Notes: generated by a model from the letters alone, not told the origin. Positions 42,249-52,294 are shown, counted from the first letter of the stretch. The stretch is DNA of 64,000 nt from Clostridium sp. UBA4548 (GCF_002387895.1 NZ_DGLI01000003.1:1-64000), one strand, 5' to 3'. Numbers and translations are program-made.

Positions 42249-43868
42249 CTAACTCTCTGTAATTATCTCAGCTACATTTACAGCATGGTCTCCAATTCTT
42301 TCAAAGTTACTAATTATATCAAGGAATATTGTTCCTACAGTAGCATTGCATACTCCTGCATTTAATCTGTTAATATGTGAGTTTCTTAATTCTTTCTCTA
42401 AAGCATCTATTCTGTCTTCTATTCCTCTGATACTAGCGGCCTTTTCTTTATTATACTCTTTAAAACATTCTATACTTATCTCTAGTGCATTTATTGTGTA
42501 TTTATACATTCCCATAAGCTCTTTCATAGCTTCATCAGAGAACTGAAGTCCCTTTGCTATTTTTTCACTAGCTAAATCTGCAATATTTTCAGCATGGTCC
42601 CCTATACGTTCAATATCGTTAACTGCATGAAAATATGCACCAACTAGAGATTTTTGTTCTTCCCCAAGTTCTGAGTTTGAAAGTTTCACTAAAAATCTAG
42701 TGATATCATGATCTAGTAAATTTATTAGTCTTTCATTTTCATAAGCTTTGTTAATTAAGGTTTCACTATTTTCATTAAAGCCTTGCATAGCAAGCGCTAA
42801 GTTTTCCTTTGCTTTTGTTGCCATTCTTACTATCTCATTTGTAGTTTGACCAAAAGCAATTACTGGTGTCTCAAGTAATCTTTCATCTATATACTTTAAT
42901 CCCATTTCTTCACGTTCATCTTCACCTGGAATTAAGAAGTTTACAAGAGCTACTAAGTATTTAATAAACCAAACTAATATAAAGGTATTAACAATATTAA
43001 AGATTGTGTGAGCATTGGCAATTTGTCTTTGTACATCTGCACCAGTAGTACCTGGGCTAATTAATAAAATTAAATCTGTAAATTGACCTACAAAAGGAAT
43101 AAACATTAATGATCCTATAACATTAAAAAATAAGTGTATTAGTGCTGCTTTCCTTGCAGTTCTTGAAGTTCCTATACTTGCTATTAATGCAGTTACACAA
43201 GTTCCTATATTACACCCAAATAGAATTGGAACTGCTACTTCAAATGGTAGTGAGCCAGTTGATGCTAATGCAACTAATATACCAGTTGAAGCTGAAGAAC
43301 TTTGAATTACTGCAGTCATTACCATACCAAGTAATAGTCCAAGAATTGTATGTCCTTTTAACCTTAAGATTAAGTTTTTAAAGAAGTCTGATTCAGCTAA
43401 TGGCGACATTGCTGCTGACATTAACTCCAATCCTAAAAATAATATACCAAAACCTAAAACTATATTTCCTATTTCCTTAGCCTTTCTATTTTTCGCAAAA
43501 AGTACCATAGCAGCACCTATAGCTAAAAATAACGGAGCTATAGCATCAAATTTAAAGGATATAATTTGAGCTGTTATTGTTGTACCTATATTTGCTCCCA
43601 TAATTACTGCTGCAGCTTGAAATAAGTTCATAAGCCCAGCATTAACAAAACCAACTACCATTACTGTGGTTGCACTACTACTTTGTATTACTGCAGTAAC
43701 AATTGCTCCTGTTAAAATACCCTTAGCTGGATTTGAAGTTATTTTATCGAAAATTCCCTTCAACTTGTCTCCTGCCGCATTTTCAAGGCCATCCCCCATC
43801 ATCTTCATACCGTAGAGGAATATTCCAAGTCCACCAAAAAGACTTATAAGTAACAATACTACTTCCAT
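42249..43868 (-). CDS. Na/Pi-cotransporter family protein with PhoU-like domain
   Basis: A 539-residue protein. The membrane part (residues about 1-310) has the duplicated Na/Pi motifs TAVIQSSSATTVM and TAVIQSSSASTGI, and the C-terminal 200 residues form PhoU-like helices (HAVNDIERIGDHAENIADL and FERIGDHAVNVAE). This is the NptA/YjbB architecture for sodium-coupled phosphate movement. Monocistronic, with its own terminator. Confidence 0.9.
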   Translation of the reverse strand: MEVVLLLISLFGGLGIFLYGMKMMGDGLENAAGDKLKGIFDKITSNPAKGILTGAIVTAVIQSSSATTVMVVGFVNAGLMNLFQAAAVIMGANIGTTITAQIISFKFDAIAPLFLAIGAAMVLFAKNRKAKEIGNIVLGFGILFLGLELMSAAMSPLAESDFFKNLILRLKGHTILGLLLGMVMTAVIQSSSASTGILVALASTGSLPFEVAVPILFGCNIGTCVTALIASIGTSRTARKAALIHLFFNVIGSLMFIPFVGQFTDLILLISPGTTGADVQRQIANAHTIFNIVNTFILVWFIKYLVALVNFLIPGEDEREEMGLKYIDERLLETPVIAFGQTTNEIVRMATKAKENLALAMQGFNENSETLINKAYENERLINLLDHDITRFLVKLSNSELGEEQKSLVGAYFHAVNDIERIGDHAENIADLASEKIAKGLQFSDEAMKELMGMYKYTINALEISIECFKEYNKEKAASIRGIEDRIDALEKELRNSHINRLNAGVCNATVGTIFLDIISNFERIGDHAVNVAEIITES

Positions 43869-44441
43869 ACACTACCTCCAAATTATGTACTATCAAAATT
43901 ATTAACTAATGGCTAAGAAACTATTATTCAATTATTATTTCATAAACTTTAATAATAACAGCATATTACCATACTAGCCATAAGTAGAGCCTGACTATAC
44001 TATAACTTTGACATAAATTAATTTTCCTACATAATAATACACCAATTTAAACTTTATGTTAAGTCTATATTACGTAATTTAACATTTTACATAACATTTT
44101 TAACATGAATTTAACATAACTCTGCGATAATTACTTTTTTAATAGAAAATAAAATATTTTAAATTCACTTTTTTATCTTAGAAACTTAAACCTATGTAAA
44201 ATTACCATTCTTCTTTTGAAAACTTAACCCTTTATGTATTACTTTCCTTTAATACATGTCTTATAACCTTCACAAGACTATTCTACTTAGCGTTAAATCA
44301 AACCTAAATGACAAAGAGTATATATCCCTTATAATATCAATACTAGTAAAAAAGAGTACATACCCTTTGTATGCACTCTTTTTATGTAACTCATTGCACT
44401 TAAGCAACATAGGTTGTAATTGTAAAAGTATTTTTGAAATA
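43869..44441. other. 573-bp gap after the ribosomal operon
   Basis: It holds the rpsI terminator at 44347-44383 and a long AT-rich upstream region of the Na/Pi gene. No gene accepted; a plus-strand frame in it has no ribosome binding site. Confidence 0.5.
44347..44383 (-). terminator. Terminator after rpsI
   Basis: AAAAAGAGT-CATAC pairs with GTATG-ACTCTTTTT with one internal mismatch; the minus strand ends TTTTTTAC. Confidence 0.8.
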
Positions 44442-44834
44442 CTATCTTTTTGAGAACTGAGAAGCTCTTCTTGCTTTTTTAAGACCGTATTTCTTTCTTT
44501 CTTTCATTCTTGGGTCTCTTGTTAAGAAACCAGCTTTTTTAAGTTCCGGTCTTAGGTTTTCATCAGCTCTTAATAAAGCTCTTGAAATACCATGTCTTAT
44601 AGCTCCAGCTTGACCTGTGTATCCACCACCGTGTACATTAACTAAAACGTCAAATTTATCTTTAGTTCCAGTTAAAACTAGTGGTTGATTAACTATTACT
44701 CTTAAAGTTTCTAGTCCGAAATAAGTTTCGCTATCTCTCTTATTTATAACAACTTTACCTTCACCTGGTACAAGTCTTACTCTTGCAACTGATTTTTTTC
44801 TTCTACCTGTTCCATAATATTGAACCTTTGCCAT
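44442..44834 (-). CDS. rpsI: Ribosomal protein S9
   Basis: A 130-residue S9 with the typical YYGTGRRKKSVARVRL start and the basic C-terminus GLKKARRASQFSKR that reaches toward the P-site tRNA. Start set at the Met after a GGAGG box (44834). Second gene of rplM-rpsI. Confidence 0.97.
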   Translation of the reverse strand: MAKVQYYGTGRRKKSVARVRLVPGEGKVVINKRDSETYFGLETLRVIVNQPLVLTGTKDKFDVLVNVHGGGYTGQAGAIRHGISRALLRADENLRPELKKAGFLTRDPRMKERKKYGLKKARRASQFSKR

Positions 44835-44858
44835 GTTAATTCCTCCTTCCAACACTCA

Positions 44859-45293
44859 CTAGTATTTTAACTCTAATACTTCTGGATTTTGAGCTTGATT
44901 CTTATGCTCTGGTCCTCTGTAAACAGTTAATTTTCTAAGCATTTGTCTTCCTAAAATTCCTTTTGGAAGCATTCTTCTTACTGCCTCTTCAAATACGAAT
45001 TCTGGTTTCTTTGCTAAAGCTTCTCTGTATGGAGTCTCTTTTAATCCACCTGGATATAATGAGTGATGTCTTAACATTTTTTGATCTAATTTCTTACCAG
45101 TTAAAACAATTTTTTCAGCGTTAACAACGATAACAAAATCTCCAGTATCAACGTTTGGTGTAAATTCTGGTTTATTTTTTCCTCTTAATATTGAAGCAAT
45201 TTGGCTTGCAGCTCTTCCTAAAGTCATTCCTTCAACGTCTACTACATACCATTTTCTTTGCACTTCACTTTGCTTTGCTAAGTATGATTTCAT
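44859..45293 (-). CDS. rplM: Ribosomal protein L13
   Basis: A 144-residue L13 with the WYVVDVEGMTLGRAASQIA start region and the RMLPKGILGRQMLRKL segment. First gene of rplM-rpsI, with a consensus promoter and a probable autoregulatory leader upstream. Confidence 0.97.
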   Translation of the reverse strand: MKSYLAKQSEVQRKWYVVDVEGMTLGRAASQIASILRGKNKPEFTPNVDTGDFVIVVNAEKIVLTGKKLDQKMLRHHSLYPGGLKETPYREALAKKPEFVFEEAVRRMLPKGILGRQMLRKLTVYRGPEHKNQAQNPEVLELKY

Positions 45294-45334
45294 TTCTTTC
45301 CCTCCCTGAATATTTAACAGTGTAAATTCTATGC

Positions 45335-45362
45335 TAAAGACCCGGGGCTAGTGGATCTTATA
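45335..45362 (-). promoter_or_regulatory. Probable L13 leader RNA
   Basis: In the minus-strand transcript AAGATCC and GGGTCTT pair (one G-U) around ACTAGCCCC, 40-70 bases before rplM. Hairpins of this kind precede rplM-rpsI in Firmicutes and are thought to bind L13. The match was made from memory of the motif, not by search. Confidence 0.5.
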
Positions 45363-45392
45363 CACAAGTTTTTATATTATACAAACATGAAT

Positions 45393-45421
45393 ATTATAAT
45401 ACAATTTGCCACGTGTGTCAA
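45393..45421 (-). promoter_or_regulatory. Consensus promoter of rplM-rpsI
   Basis: Perfect hexamers on the minus strand: TTGACA (45416-45421), 17-bp spacer, TATAAT (45393-45398). Leader of about 90 bases to rplM. Confidence 0.85.
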
Positions 45422-45536
45422 TTATTAAAAATATTATTAGTATGTTACTTTTTATAATATTAGTACATAAATTACCCTAATATTTACTTAGACATTAATT
45501 ACATATATACACGTTAATTGGCTCAGCAATATAGTA

Positions 45537-46271
45537 TTAATAATATACTTCCATAAGCATTAATCCCTGTGGTGGCAAAGATTTTCCAGCTTTAGATCTA
45601 TCTTTTGATTTAATTATCTTATTAATATAATCCGCTGAAATTCTATTGGCACCAACATCTAATAATGTTCCTACTATTATTCTTGCCATATTATATAAAA
45701 ATCCATCAGCAGAGATGTAAATCTTTATATAATCTCCAATTTTTTCTATGCTAATATCATGGATTGTTCTAGTTGTTGTTTGAACAGAACTGCCTAAATT
45801 TCTAAAAGCAGCAAAGTCATGGGTTCCTATAAAGTGCTTACTGGCTTCTTTCATAAGAATTATATCAAGCTTGCCCTTGTAGTGATAAACAAAATTTCTA
45901 TCTACCGCACTTCTTACGGATGTATTTAGCACTGTATAGCAGTACTTTTTACCCTTGCTATGATATCTAGCATGAAACTCTAAAGCTACCTCACTAGAGT
46001 TCAGCACTACAATGTCTTCTGGCAATTTATCATTTAGTGCTTCTCTAAATTTATCAGCAGGTATAGTACTTACAGTATTAAAATTGCATACATAGGCTCT
46101 TGCATGAACTTTGCTATCAGTTCTACTACATCCAGTAATACTTACTTGTTCACCAGTAAGCTTTTCTATAGCGTCTTCTATTGTACCCTGTATAGTTGCT
46201 CCATTTTTTTGCTTTTGCCAACCTGAATAATTAGTTCCATCATATTCTATTACCAATTTAATATTTCTCAT
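45537..46271 (-). CDS. truA: tRNA pseudouridine38-40 synthase TruA
   Basis: A 244-residue TruA. The catalytic Asp is in GCSRTDSKVHA near residue 53; the start IKLVIEYDGTNYSGWQ and the GTHDFAAFRNLGSS segment are typical. It modifies the anticodon arm of many tRNAs. It lies in its usual place between ecfT and rplM. Confidence 0.97.
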   Translation of the reverse strand: MRNIKLVIEYDGTNYSGWQKQKNGATIQGTIEDAIEKLTGEQVSITGCSRTDSKVHARAYVCNFNTVSTIPADKFREALNDKLPEDIVVLNSSEVALEFHARYHSKGKKYCYTVLNTSVRSAVDRNFVYHYKGKLDIILMKEASKHFIGTHDFAAFRNLGSSVQTTTRTIHDISIEKIGDYIKIYISADGFLYNMARIIVGTLLDVGANRISADYINKIIKSKDRSKAGKSLPPQGLMLMEVYY

Positions 46272-46388
46272 TTATATACCTTTTAACTCCTCATATTAGA
46301 TGCCTAAATCTCATACGTAGTTTTTAAGAAATGGTGCTTTTCTATAAATACTGTTCAGTATATAAGTACTTTTCTTACAAATACTTTG

Positions 46389-47186
46389 CTAAAACCTCAT
46401 ATAGATTATAATTATAGTGAGCACAATAAATACTCCTATAGCTACTGTATCCTTTTGGGTTAGCCTTAAGATTTTCATCCTTGTTCTACCTTCCCCACCC
46501 CTATAACATCTTGCTTCCATAGCTGCTGCTAGTTCGTCAGCACGTCTAAAAGAGCTAATAAATAGAGGAACTAATAATGGAATTAAATTTTTTGCTCTTT
46601 GAACAATATTCCCACTTTCAAAATCAGCACCTCTTGCCTTTTGTGCCTTCATGATTTTATCAGTTTCATCCATTAAGGTTGGTATAAATCTTAACGCAAT
46701 TGTCATCATCATTGCTAGTTCATGCGCTGGTACCCCAATTTTTTTATATGGATTTAACAATTTTTCTATTCCATCAGTAAGTTCAATTGGTGATGTCGTA
46801 AGAGTTAAAAGTGATGTTCCTATAATTAAAAATGTTAATCTAAGCACCATAAATACTGCTAAACTAAGACCTTCTCTATAAACTTTTAGAAATCCAAGTT
46901 GGTATAGTAGGGTGTCTCCCTTTGTTAAAAATACATTAAACAAAGCAGTAATCAACATTAATACAAAAATAGGTTTTAAACCCTTATAAATATATCTTAA
47001 TTGAATTTTAGAAATAAATATGGCTAGTGCTGTGAATAAAAGTATAAAAATATATCCCTGAAAATTCTTAACCAAAAATAAGTCAATGATAAATAATATA
47101 GATAACATTATTTTCACCCTTGGATCTAATTTATGTACAAAAGAATCACCAGGAACATATTGACCTATTGTAATATCCTTAATCAT
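46389..47186 (-). CDS. ecfT: ECF transporter transmembrane component EcfT
   Basis: About 265 residues, with five or six membrane helices and the coupling motifs QKARGADF and AMEARCYRG that contact the two ATPases. It is the shared membrane scaffold of energy-coupling-factor vitamin transporters, to which different substrate-binding S components attach. Start set at the Met at 47186 after GGAGG. Confidence 0.95.
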   Translation of the reverse strand: MIKDITIGQYVPGDSFVHKLDPRVKIMLSILFIIDLFLVKNFQGYIFILLFTALAIFISKIQLRYIYKGLKPIFVLMLITALFNVFLTKGDTLLYQLGFLKVYREGLSLAVFMVLRLTFLIIGTSLLTLTTSPIELTDGIEKLLNPYKKIGVPAHELAMMMTIALRFIPTLMDETDKIMKAQKARGADFESGNIVQRAKNLIPLLVPLFISSFRRADELAAAMEARCYRGGEGRTRMKILRLTQKDTVAIGVFIVLTIIIIYMRF

Positions 47187-47228
47187 ATATACGCCTCCAA
47201 AGTTCACCCCAAGGTATAACTATTACCA

Positions 47229-48080
47229 TTACCCTTTTAAGACTTTAAGTATTTCCTTTTTAGCTTGTTCTAATGTGAAAATATTATCTGGTAGATTAAA
47301 TCCCTTTGCATTAAGCTCTCTTATTAAATAAGTAACCTTAGGAACAGCAAGCCCAACACTTTCAAGAGTGCTAATCTCCCTAAAAATCTTCTCAGGTGGC
47401 CCATCTAAAATGCATTGACCATTATCCATAACTATAATTCTGTTTGCAACCTTAGCTACATCTTCCATACTGTGAGAAACTAATATAATAGTCATCCCAT
47501 AAGCTTTATGTAAAGCTGCAATTTGACCAAGAATTTCATCTCTTCCTTTAGGGTCCAATCCTGCAGTAGGTTCATCTAAGATAAGTGTCTTAGGTTCCAT
47601 AGCTACTACTCCAGCAATAGCTACCCTTCTTTTTTGGCCTCCACTTAGTTCAAAAGGCGATTTATTCTTATATTTTTCATAGTCTAACCCTACTATATTC
47701 ATTGCCTTTATTACTCTTTCCTTTATCTGTTCTTCAGATAATCCTAAGTTTTTAGGTCCAAAAGCAATGTCTCTTTCAATAGTTTCTTCAAAAAGTTGGT
47801 ACTCAGCATATTGAAATACAAGCCCTACTTTCTTTCTAATATCAGTGAGCTTTACTCCAGATGCAGTTATATCAACTCCATCCACTATGATTTTTCCTCT
47901 AGTCGGTTTTAACAAACCATTCATGTGCTGAATAAGAGTAGATTTTCCTGATCCTGTGTGCCCAATTAGAGCAAGAAAATCTCCATCATTTATATTAACA
48001 TTAATATTATCTAAGGCAGTTTTTTCAAAAGGAGTCTTTTCCATGTATACATGAGTTAAGTTTTCTATCTTAATTGACAT
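47229..48080 (-). CDS. ecfA2: ECF transporter ATPase EcfA2
   Basis: A 283-residue ABC ATPase with Walker A GHTGSGKST, signature LSGGQKRR and Walker B LILDEPTAGLD. It overlaps the end of ecfA1 by 16 bases and pairs with it as the heterodimeric motor. Confidence 0.95.
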   Translation of the reverse strand: MSIKIENLTHVYMEKTPFEKTALDNINVNINDGDFLALIGHTGSGKSTLIQHMNGLLKPTRGKIIVDGVDITASGVKLTDIRKKVGLVFQYAEYQLFEETIERDIAFGPKNLGLSEEQIKERVIKAMNIVGLDYEKYKNKSPFELSGGQKRRVAIAGVVAMEPKTLILDEPTAGLDPKGRDEILGQIAALHKAYGMTIILVSHSMEDVAKVANRIIVMDNGQCILDGPPEKIFREISTLESVGLAVPKVTYLIRELNAKGFNLPDNIFTLEQAKKEILKVLKG

Positions 48081-48967
48081 AATTCATTCACCATCTCATC
48101 TATAGTTAATATATCCTCTTTAACCTGAACCCCACATTTATTAAGTTCATAAGCTAACTCTGTCATTTGTGGTACGTCAAGTCCTAACCTTTTCATTGTT
48201 TCAACTTGTTTAAATACTTCCTTAGGTTTACCTTCTATTACAACTTTTCCAGAATCCATAACATATACTTTATCAGCTGCAACTGCTTCTTCCATATAAT
48301 GAGTTATAAGAACTATAGTTATACCATACTTCTTATTTAGTTCTGTAATAGTTTTAATAACCTCAGTTCTTCCTGATGGGTCTAACATTGCTGTGGGCTC
48401 ATCTAAAACAATACACTCTGGTCTCATAGCTAGGATTCCCGCAATGGCAACTCTTTGCTTCTGTCCTCCAGATAATAAATGTGGCCCATGGCTTTTATAT
48501 TTGTACATATTGACCTGTTTTAAAGATTCATCGACTCTTTTTCTTATTTCTCCAGGCTCAATTCCTAAATTTTCTGGTCCAAAAGCTACATCTTCTTCAA
48601 CTATGGTGGCAACAATCTGATTATCAGGATTTTGAAACACCATACCAGCCTTACTTCTAACACTCCAAATATTTTCTTCTTTACTTGTATCATATCCTGA
48701 AACGTATAATTTTCCTTCTGTTGGTGTTAGCAATGCATTTATATGCTTTGCAAAGGTTGACTTTCCTGACCCATTATGTCCTAGTACAACTACAAATTCA
48801 CCTTTATTTATAGTTATATTTACACCATCAATTGCAATCTTGCTATTTCCTTCGCTGTCAGGTGGATAACTAAATCTTAAGTCTTCACTAATTATCTCCT
48901 TTATATCAGCTGAATTATCAATAAAATTTTGAGGGGATTTCTTTTCAATAACATTATTTTTATCCAT
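48065..48967 (-). CDS. ecfA1: ECF transporter ATPase EcfA1
   Basis: A 300-residue ABC ATPase with Walker A GHNGSGKST, signature LSGGQKQR and Walker B IVLDEPTAMLD, with an N-terminal extension of about 25 residues. First gene of ecfA1-ecfA2-ecfT-truA, separated from rplQ by a terminator. Confidence 0.95.
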   Translation of the reverse strand: MDKNNVIEKKSPQNFIDNSADIKEIISEDLRFSYPPDSEGNSKIAIDGVNITINKGEFVVVLGHNGSGKSTFAKHINALLTPTEGKLYVSGYDTSKEENIWSVRSKAGMVFQNPDNQIVATIVEEDVAFGPENLGIEPGEIRKRVDESLKQVNMYKYKSHGPHLLSGGQKQRVAIAGILAMRPECIVLDEPTAMLDPSGRTEVIKTITELNKKYGITIVLITHYMEEAVAADKVYVMDSGKVVIEGKPKEVFKQVETMKRLGLDVPQMTELAYELNKCGVQVKEDILTIDEMVNELCQLR

Positions 48968-49072
48968 TTAATTTATCCCTCCATAAGAAGCAATTTTGTA
49001 ATTTTATATACGTATATAACCTATATAAATATATAACTTATCTAATTATATAACTTATACTTCTAAAACTAT

Positions 49073-49109
49073 AATAAAATGGGGACTAAGTTAGGCATAC
49101 TTAATCCCC
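49073..49109 (-). terminator. Terminator of the S10-spc-alpha ribosomal operon
   Basis: As minus-strand RNA GGGGAUUAAGU pairs with ACUUAGUCCCC over 11 positions (one U-G), 7-base loop, followed by AUUUUAUUAU. Confidence 0.8.
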
Positions 49110-49117
49110 TGGAATTA

Positions 49118-49459
49118 CTATACTAATTCTAATATAACAACTTCTGCTCCGTCGCCTCTTCTTGGTCCCACTTTCATAATTCTAGTGTATCCACCATTTC
49201 TTTCAGCATACTTTGGAGCTATGTTTTCAAATAAGTTTTTAACAACTTCTTCTTCTGTAACAAATGCAAGCACTTGTCTTCTTGCATGAAGATCTCCTCT
49301 TTTTGCAAGAGTTATCATTTTCTCAGCTAACCTTTTAGTCTCTTTTGCTCTAGTTACAGTAGTTTCTATTTTACCATGCTTTAAAAAACTAGTTGTAAGA
49401 TTTCTAAGCATTGCGATTCTTTGGTCAGTTGGACGTCCTAACTTACGTTGCTGTGCCAT
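49118..49459 (-). CDS. rplQ: Ribosomal protein L17
   Basis: A 113-residue L17 (AQQRKLGRPTDQRIAMLRNL start). Last gene of the alpha operon, 12 bp after rpoA and directly before the terminator. Confidence 0.97.
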   Translation of the reverse strand: MAQQRKLGRPTDQRIAMLRNLTTSFLKHGKIETTVTRAKETKRLAEKMITLAKRGDLHARRQVLAFVTEEEVVKNLFENIAPKYAERNGGYTRIMKVGPRRGDGAEVVILELV

Positions 49460-49471
49460 GTCTCTACCTCC

Positions 49472-50419
49472 TTACTCCTCGCTTGGTTTAAAGGATAAAC
49501 CTAAAGCTTCAAGTTTTTGTTCAACCTCTTCAAGAGATTTCTTTCCTAAGTTTCTAACTTTCATCATATCATCCATTGATCTTTCTGTTAATTCTTGAAC
49601 TGTATTTATTCCAGCTCTCTTTAAGCAGTTAAAGCTTCTTACAGAAAGGTCAAGTTCTTCTATAGTCATTTCTAGAACTTTTTCCTTCTTATCTTCTTCT
49701 TTTTCTACCATTATTTCAACATCATCAGCATGATCTGTTAATGTCATAAATAGTTTAAAGTGTTCGATTAGAATCTTAGCTGATAAGCCGATAGCTTCAT
49801 CAGGTCTAATAGTTCCATTAGTCCAAATTTCTATAGTTAATTTATCATAGTCAGTAATTTGTCCTACTCTTGTATTTTCAACAGTATAATTTACTTTTTT
49901 TACAGGAGTATAAATTGAATCAACAGGTATAGTAGCAATAGGCTTATCTTCAGTTTTGTTTTTGCTCTGAGATACATATCCTCTGCCTTTATTAACATTG
50001 ATCTCCATATATAACTTTCCATCATCATCTAAAGTTGCAATATGGATATCTTTATTAACAACCTCTACATCTCCGTCTGTTCTAATATCATTACCAGTTA
50101 CCTCTCCAGGTCCCTGCGCATCGATATATACTGTTCTTGAACCTTCTCCATTCATTTTTAAGGCTAAACCTTTTATGTTAAGGATTAGTTCAGCAACATC
50201 TTCTTTTACTCCATATATAGTTGAGAATTCATGTAGAACACCATCTATTTTAATGGAATTAGCAGCAACTCCAGGTAATGAAGAAAGAAGAATTCTTCTT
50301 AATGCATTACCTAAAGTTATACCATAACCTCTTTCTAATGGCTCCACAACAAACTTGCCATATGTACCATTTTCAGCGGTTTCAACACATTCTATTCTTG
50401 GCTTTTCTATTTCTAACAT
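49472..50419 (-). CDS. rpoA: RNA polymerase alpha subunit
   Basis: A 315-residue alpha subunit. The N-terminal dimerisation domain contains RGYGITLGNALRRILLSSLPG (quoted in part: GITLGNALRRILLSS); the C-terminal domain ends LGKKSLEEVEQKLEALGLSF and contacts UP elements and activators. Between rpsD and rplQ. Confidence 0.98.
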   Translation of the reverse strand: MLEIEKPRIECVETAENGTYGKFVVEPLERGYGITLGNALRRILLSSLPGVAANSIKIDGVLHEFSTIYGVKEDVAELILNIKGLALKMNGEGSRTVYIDAQGPGEVTGNDIRTDGDVEVVNKDIHIATLDDDGKLYMEINVNKGRGYVSQSKNKTEDKPIATIPVDSIYTPVKKVNYTVENTRVGQITDYDKLTIEIWTNGTIRPDEAIGLSAKILIEHFKLFMTLTDHADDVEIMVEKEEDKKEKVLEMTIEELDLSVRSFNCLKRAGINTVQELTERSMDDMMKVRNLGKKSLEEVEQKLEALGLSFKPSEE

Positions 50420-50482
50420 ATATAACCCTCCTTTTATATTAAGTGGTTTTTTTATATTGAGGGCAACTGATTAAATTATTGA

Positions 50483-51103
50483 CTATTTACTGTATAACTC
50501 AACGATTAATGTTTCGTTTACAGGAACATCTATATCTTCTCTAGCTGGTAATGAAACAACTTTTCCTTCGAATGTTGCTACATCTCCTTGTAACCAGTTA
50601 GGTAAAGTTTTTGGATTCTCAGCGAATACTTTAAACTTCTCAGAAGCTCTGCTCTTTTCTCTAACTGATATTACATCTCCAGCTTGCACTGTGTATGATG
50701 CAATGTCAACCTTTTTACCATTTACTAAGAAATGTCCATGGTTAACTAATTGTCTTGACTCAGTTCTTGAGCTACCATATCCTAATCTGTAAACAACGTT
50801 ATCAAGTCTTAATTCTAAAAGTCTTAATAAGTTTTCACCTGTAATTCCTCTTTGTCTTTCAGCCATTTCATAAGTTCTTCTGAATTGACCTTCAAGAACT
50901 CCATATATTCTTCTAGCTTTTTGTTTTTCTCTTAATTGTGTTCCATAGTTAGATAATTTCTTTCTGCTTTGTCCGTGTTGTCCTGGTGCATATCCTCTTC
51001 TTGTGAATGCACACTTCTCAGTGAAACATCTGTCACCTTTAAGGAAAAGCTTTAGGCCTTCTCTTCTGCATATTCTGCAACTAGCTCCAGTATATCTTGC
51101 CAT
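50483..51103 (-). CDS. rpsD: Ribosomal protein S4
   Basis: A 206-residue S4 with an N-terminal zinc-type cluster (CRICRREG, CFTEKCAF: four cysteines) and an S4 RNA-binding domain. In Firmicutes S4 can repress its own synthesis. Here the gene sits within the alpha operon, between rpsK and rpoA. Confidence 0.97.
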   Translation of the reverse strand: MARYTGASCRICRREGLKLFLKGDRCFTEKCAFTRRGYAPGQHGQSRKKLSNYGTQLREKQKARRIYGVLEGQFRRTYEMAERQRGITGENLLRLLELRLDNVVYRLGYGSSRTESRQLVNHGHFLVNGKKVDIASYTVQAGDVISVREKSRASEKFKVFAENPKTLPNWLQGDVATFEGKVVSLPAREDIDVPVNETLIVELYSK

Positions 51104-51122
51104 TAATTACACCTCCTGTTAA

Positions 51123-51515
51123 TTAAACTCTTCTTCTTTTTGGTGGTCTACATCCATTGTGAGGAATTGGAGTTACGTCTTTAATTAATGTAACTTCTAA
51201 TCCAGCAGCTTGTAATGATCTTATAGCCGCTTCTCTTCCTGCACCTGGTCCCTTAACGTAAACTTCTACGCTCTTTAATCCATGTTCCATAGCTGCTTTA
51301 GCTGCTGTTTCAGCTGCCATTTGCGCTGCGAATGGAGTGCTTTTTCTTGATCCTCTAAATCCTAATCCACCTGCACTAGCCCATGACAATGCATTTCCTG
51401 CTGCGTCAGTAAGTGTAACGATGGAATTATTGAAAGTAGATTTAATGTGTGCAGCACCGTGCTCAACATTTTTTCTTTCTTTTTTTCTTCTACTTCTTTT
51501 AACTTTTTGAGCCAT
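51123..51515 (-). CDS. rpsK: Ribosomal protein S11
   Basis: A 130-residue S11, with HIKSTFNNSIVTLTD and the C-terminal PHNGCRPPKRRRV typical of the family. 15 bp after rpsM. Confidence 0.97.
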   Translation of the reverse strand: MAQKVKRSRRKKERKNVEHGAAHIKSTFNNSIVTLTDAAGNALSWASAGGLGFRGSRKSTPFAAQMAAETAAKAAMEHGLKSVEVYVKGPGAGREAAIRSLQAAGLEVTLIKDVTPIPHNGCRPPKRRRV

Positions 51516-51530
51516 TGTATTCCCTCCTTA

Positions 51531-51899
51531 CTATTTCTTCTTACCAGCCATTGTTTTTTTAGGGCCTTTTCTTGTTCTAGCATTTGTTTTAGTCTTTTGT
51601 CCTCTTACTGGAAGTCCTCTTCTATGTCTGATACCTCTGTAGCATCCAACTTCCATAAGTCTTTTTATGTCTAGAGCAACTGTTCTTCTTAAGTCACCTT
51701 CAACAAGTAGGTTTTTGTTTATATAATCTCTTAATGCGTTAACTTCTTCTTCAGTTAAATCCTTAATTCTTGTATCTGGATTTACACCTGTAGCTTCAAG
51801 TATTTCATGTGATTTTGGTAATCCAACACCAAATATATAAGTTAGACCTATCTCAACTCTTTTTTCTTTTGGTAGGTCAACACCTGCTATTCTTGCCAT
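51531..51899 (-). CDS. rpsM: Ribosomal protein S13
   Basis: A 122-residue S13 (start ARIAGVDLPKEKRVEIGLTY; basic tail TRKGPKKTMAGKKK). Contacts the 50S subunit and P-site tRNA. Confidence 0.97.
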   Translation of the reverse strand: MARIAGVDLPKEKRVEIGLTYIFGVGLPKSHEILEATGVNPDTRIKDLTEEEVNALRDYINKNLLVEGDLRRTVALDIKRLMEVGCYRGIRHRRGLPVRGQKTKTNARTRKGPKKTMAGKKK

Positions 51900-51939
51900 C
51901 TACAACTTACACCTCCTAAGTATATCTACTTAATTATTA

Positions 51940-52053
51940 TTAGCCTTGTTTTTGTTTATGTTTAGGATTTTCACAGATAACCATTACTCTTCCTTTTCTT
52001 TTTATAACTTTACATTTTTCACATATAGGTTTAACTGATGGTCTTACCTTCAT
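51940..52053 (-). CDS. rpmJ: Ribosomal protein L36
   Basis: A 37-residue gene: MKVRPSVKPICEKCKVIKRK at the start, with the zinc-binding CxxC, then C and H of CENPKH. AGGAGGG precedes the ATG. Between infA and rpsM, the usual place. Confidence 0.97.
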   Translation of the reverse strand: MKVRPSVKPICEKCKVIKRKGRVMVICENPKHKQKQG

Positions 52054-52068
52054 GGCTAACCCTCCTTA

Positions 52069-52287
52069 TTACTTATCTCTCCAAGTTATTCTCCCACGAG
52101 TCAAATCATATGGAGAAAGTTCTACTGTAACCTTATCGCCTGGTAAAATTCTAATAAAATTCATTCTTAATTTTCCTGAGATATGTGCTAAAATTTTATG
52201 CCCACTCTCTAGTTCAACTTGAAACATTGCATTCGGTAGTGATTCTAATACTACCCCTTGCATTTCAATAACATCGTCTTTTGACAT
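52069..52287 (-). CDS. infA: Translation initiation factor IF-1
   Basis: A 72-residue IF-1 (MSKDDVIEMQGVVLESLPNA start). Start set at the Met behind GGAGG (52287); a longer reading overlaps the upstream gene. Confidence 0.97.
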   Translation of the reverse strand: MSKDDVIEMQGVVLESLPNAMFQVELESGHKILAHISGKLRMNFIRILPGDKVTVELSPYDLTRGRITWRDK

Positions 52288-52294
52288 AAGGTAA

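Noticed and set aside
51362..51583. Minus-strand frame of 73 codons overlapping rpsK and rpsM
   Set aside because: It is an out-of-frame reading across two certain ribosomal protein genes.
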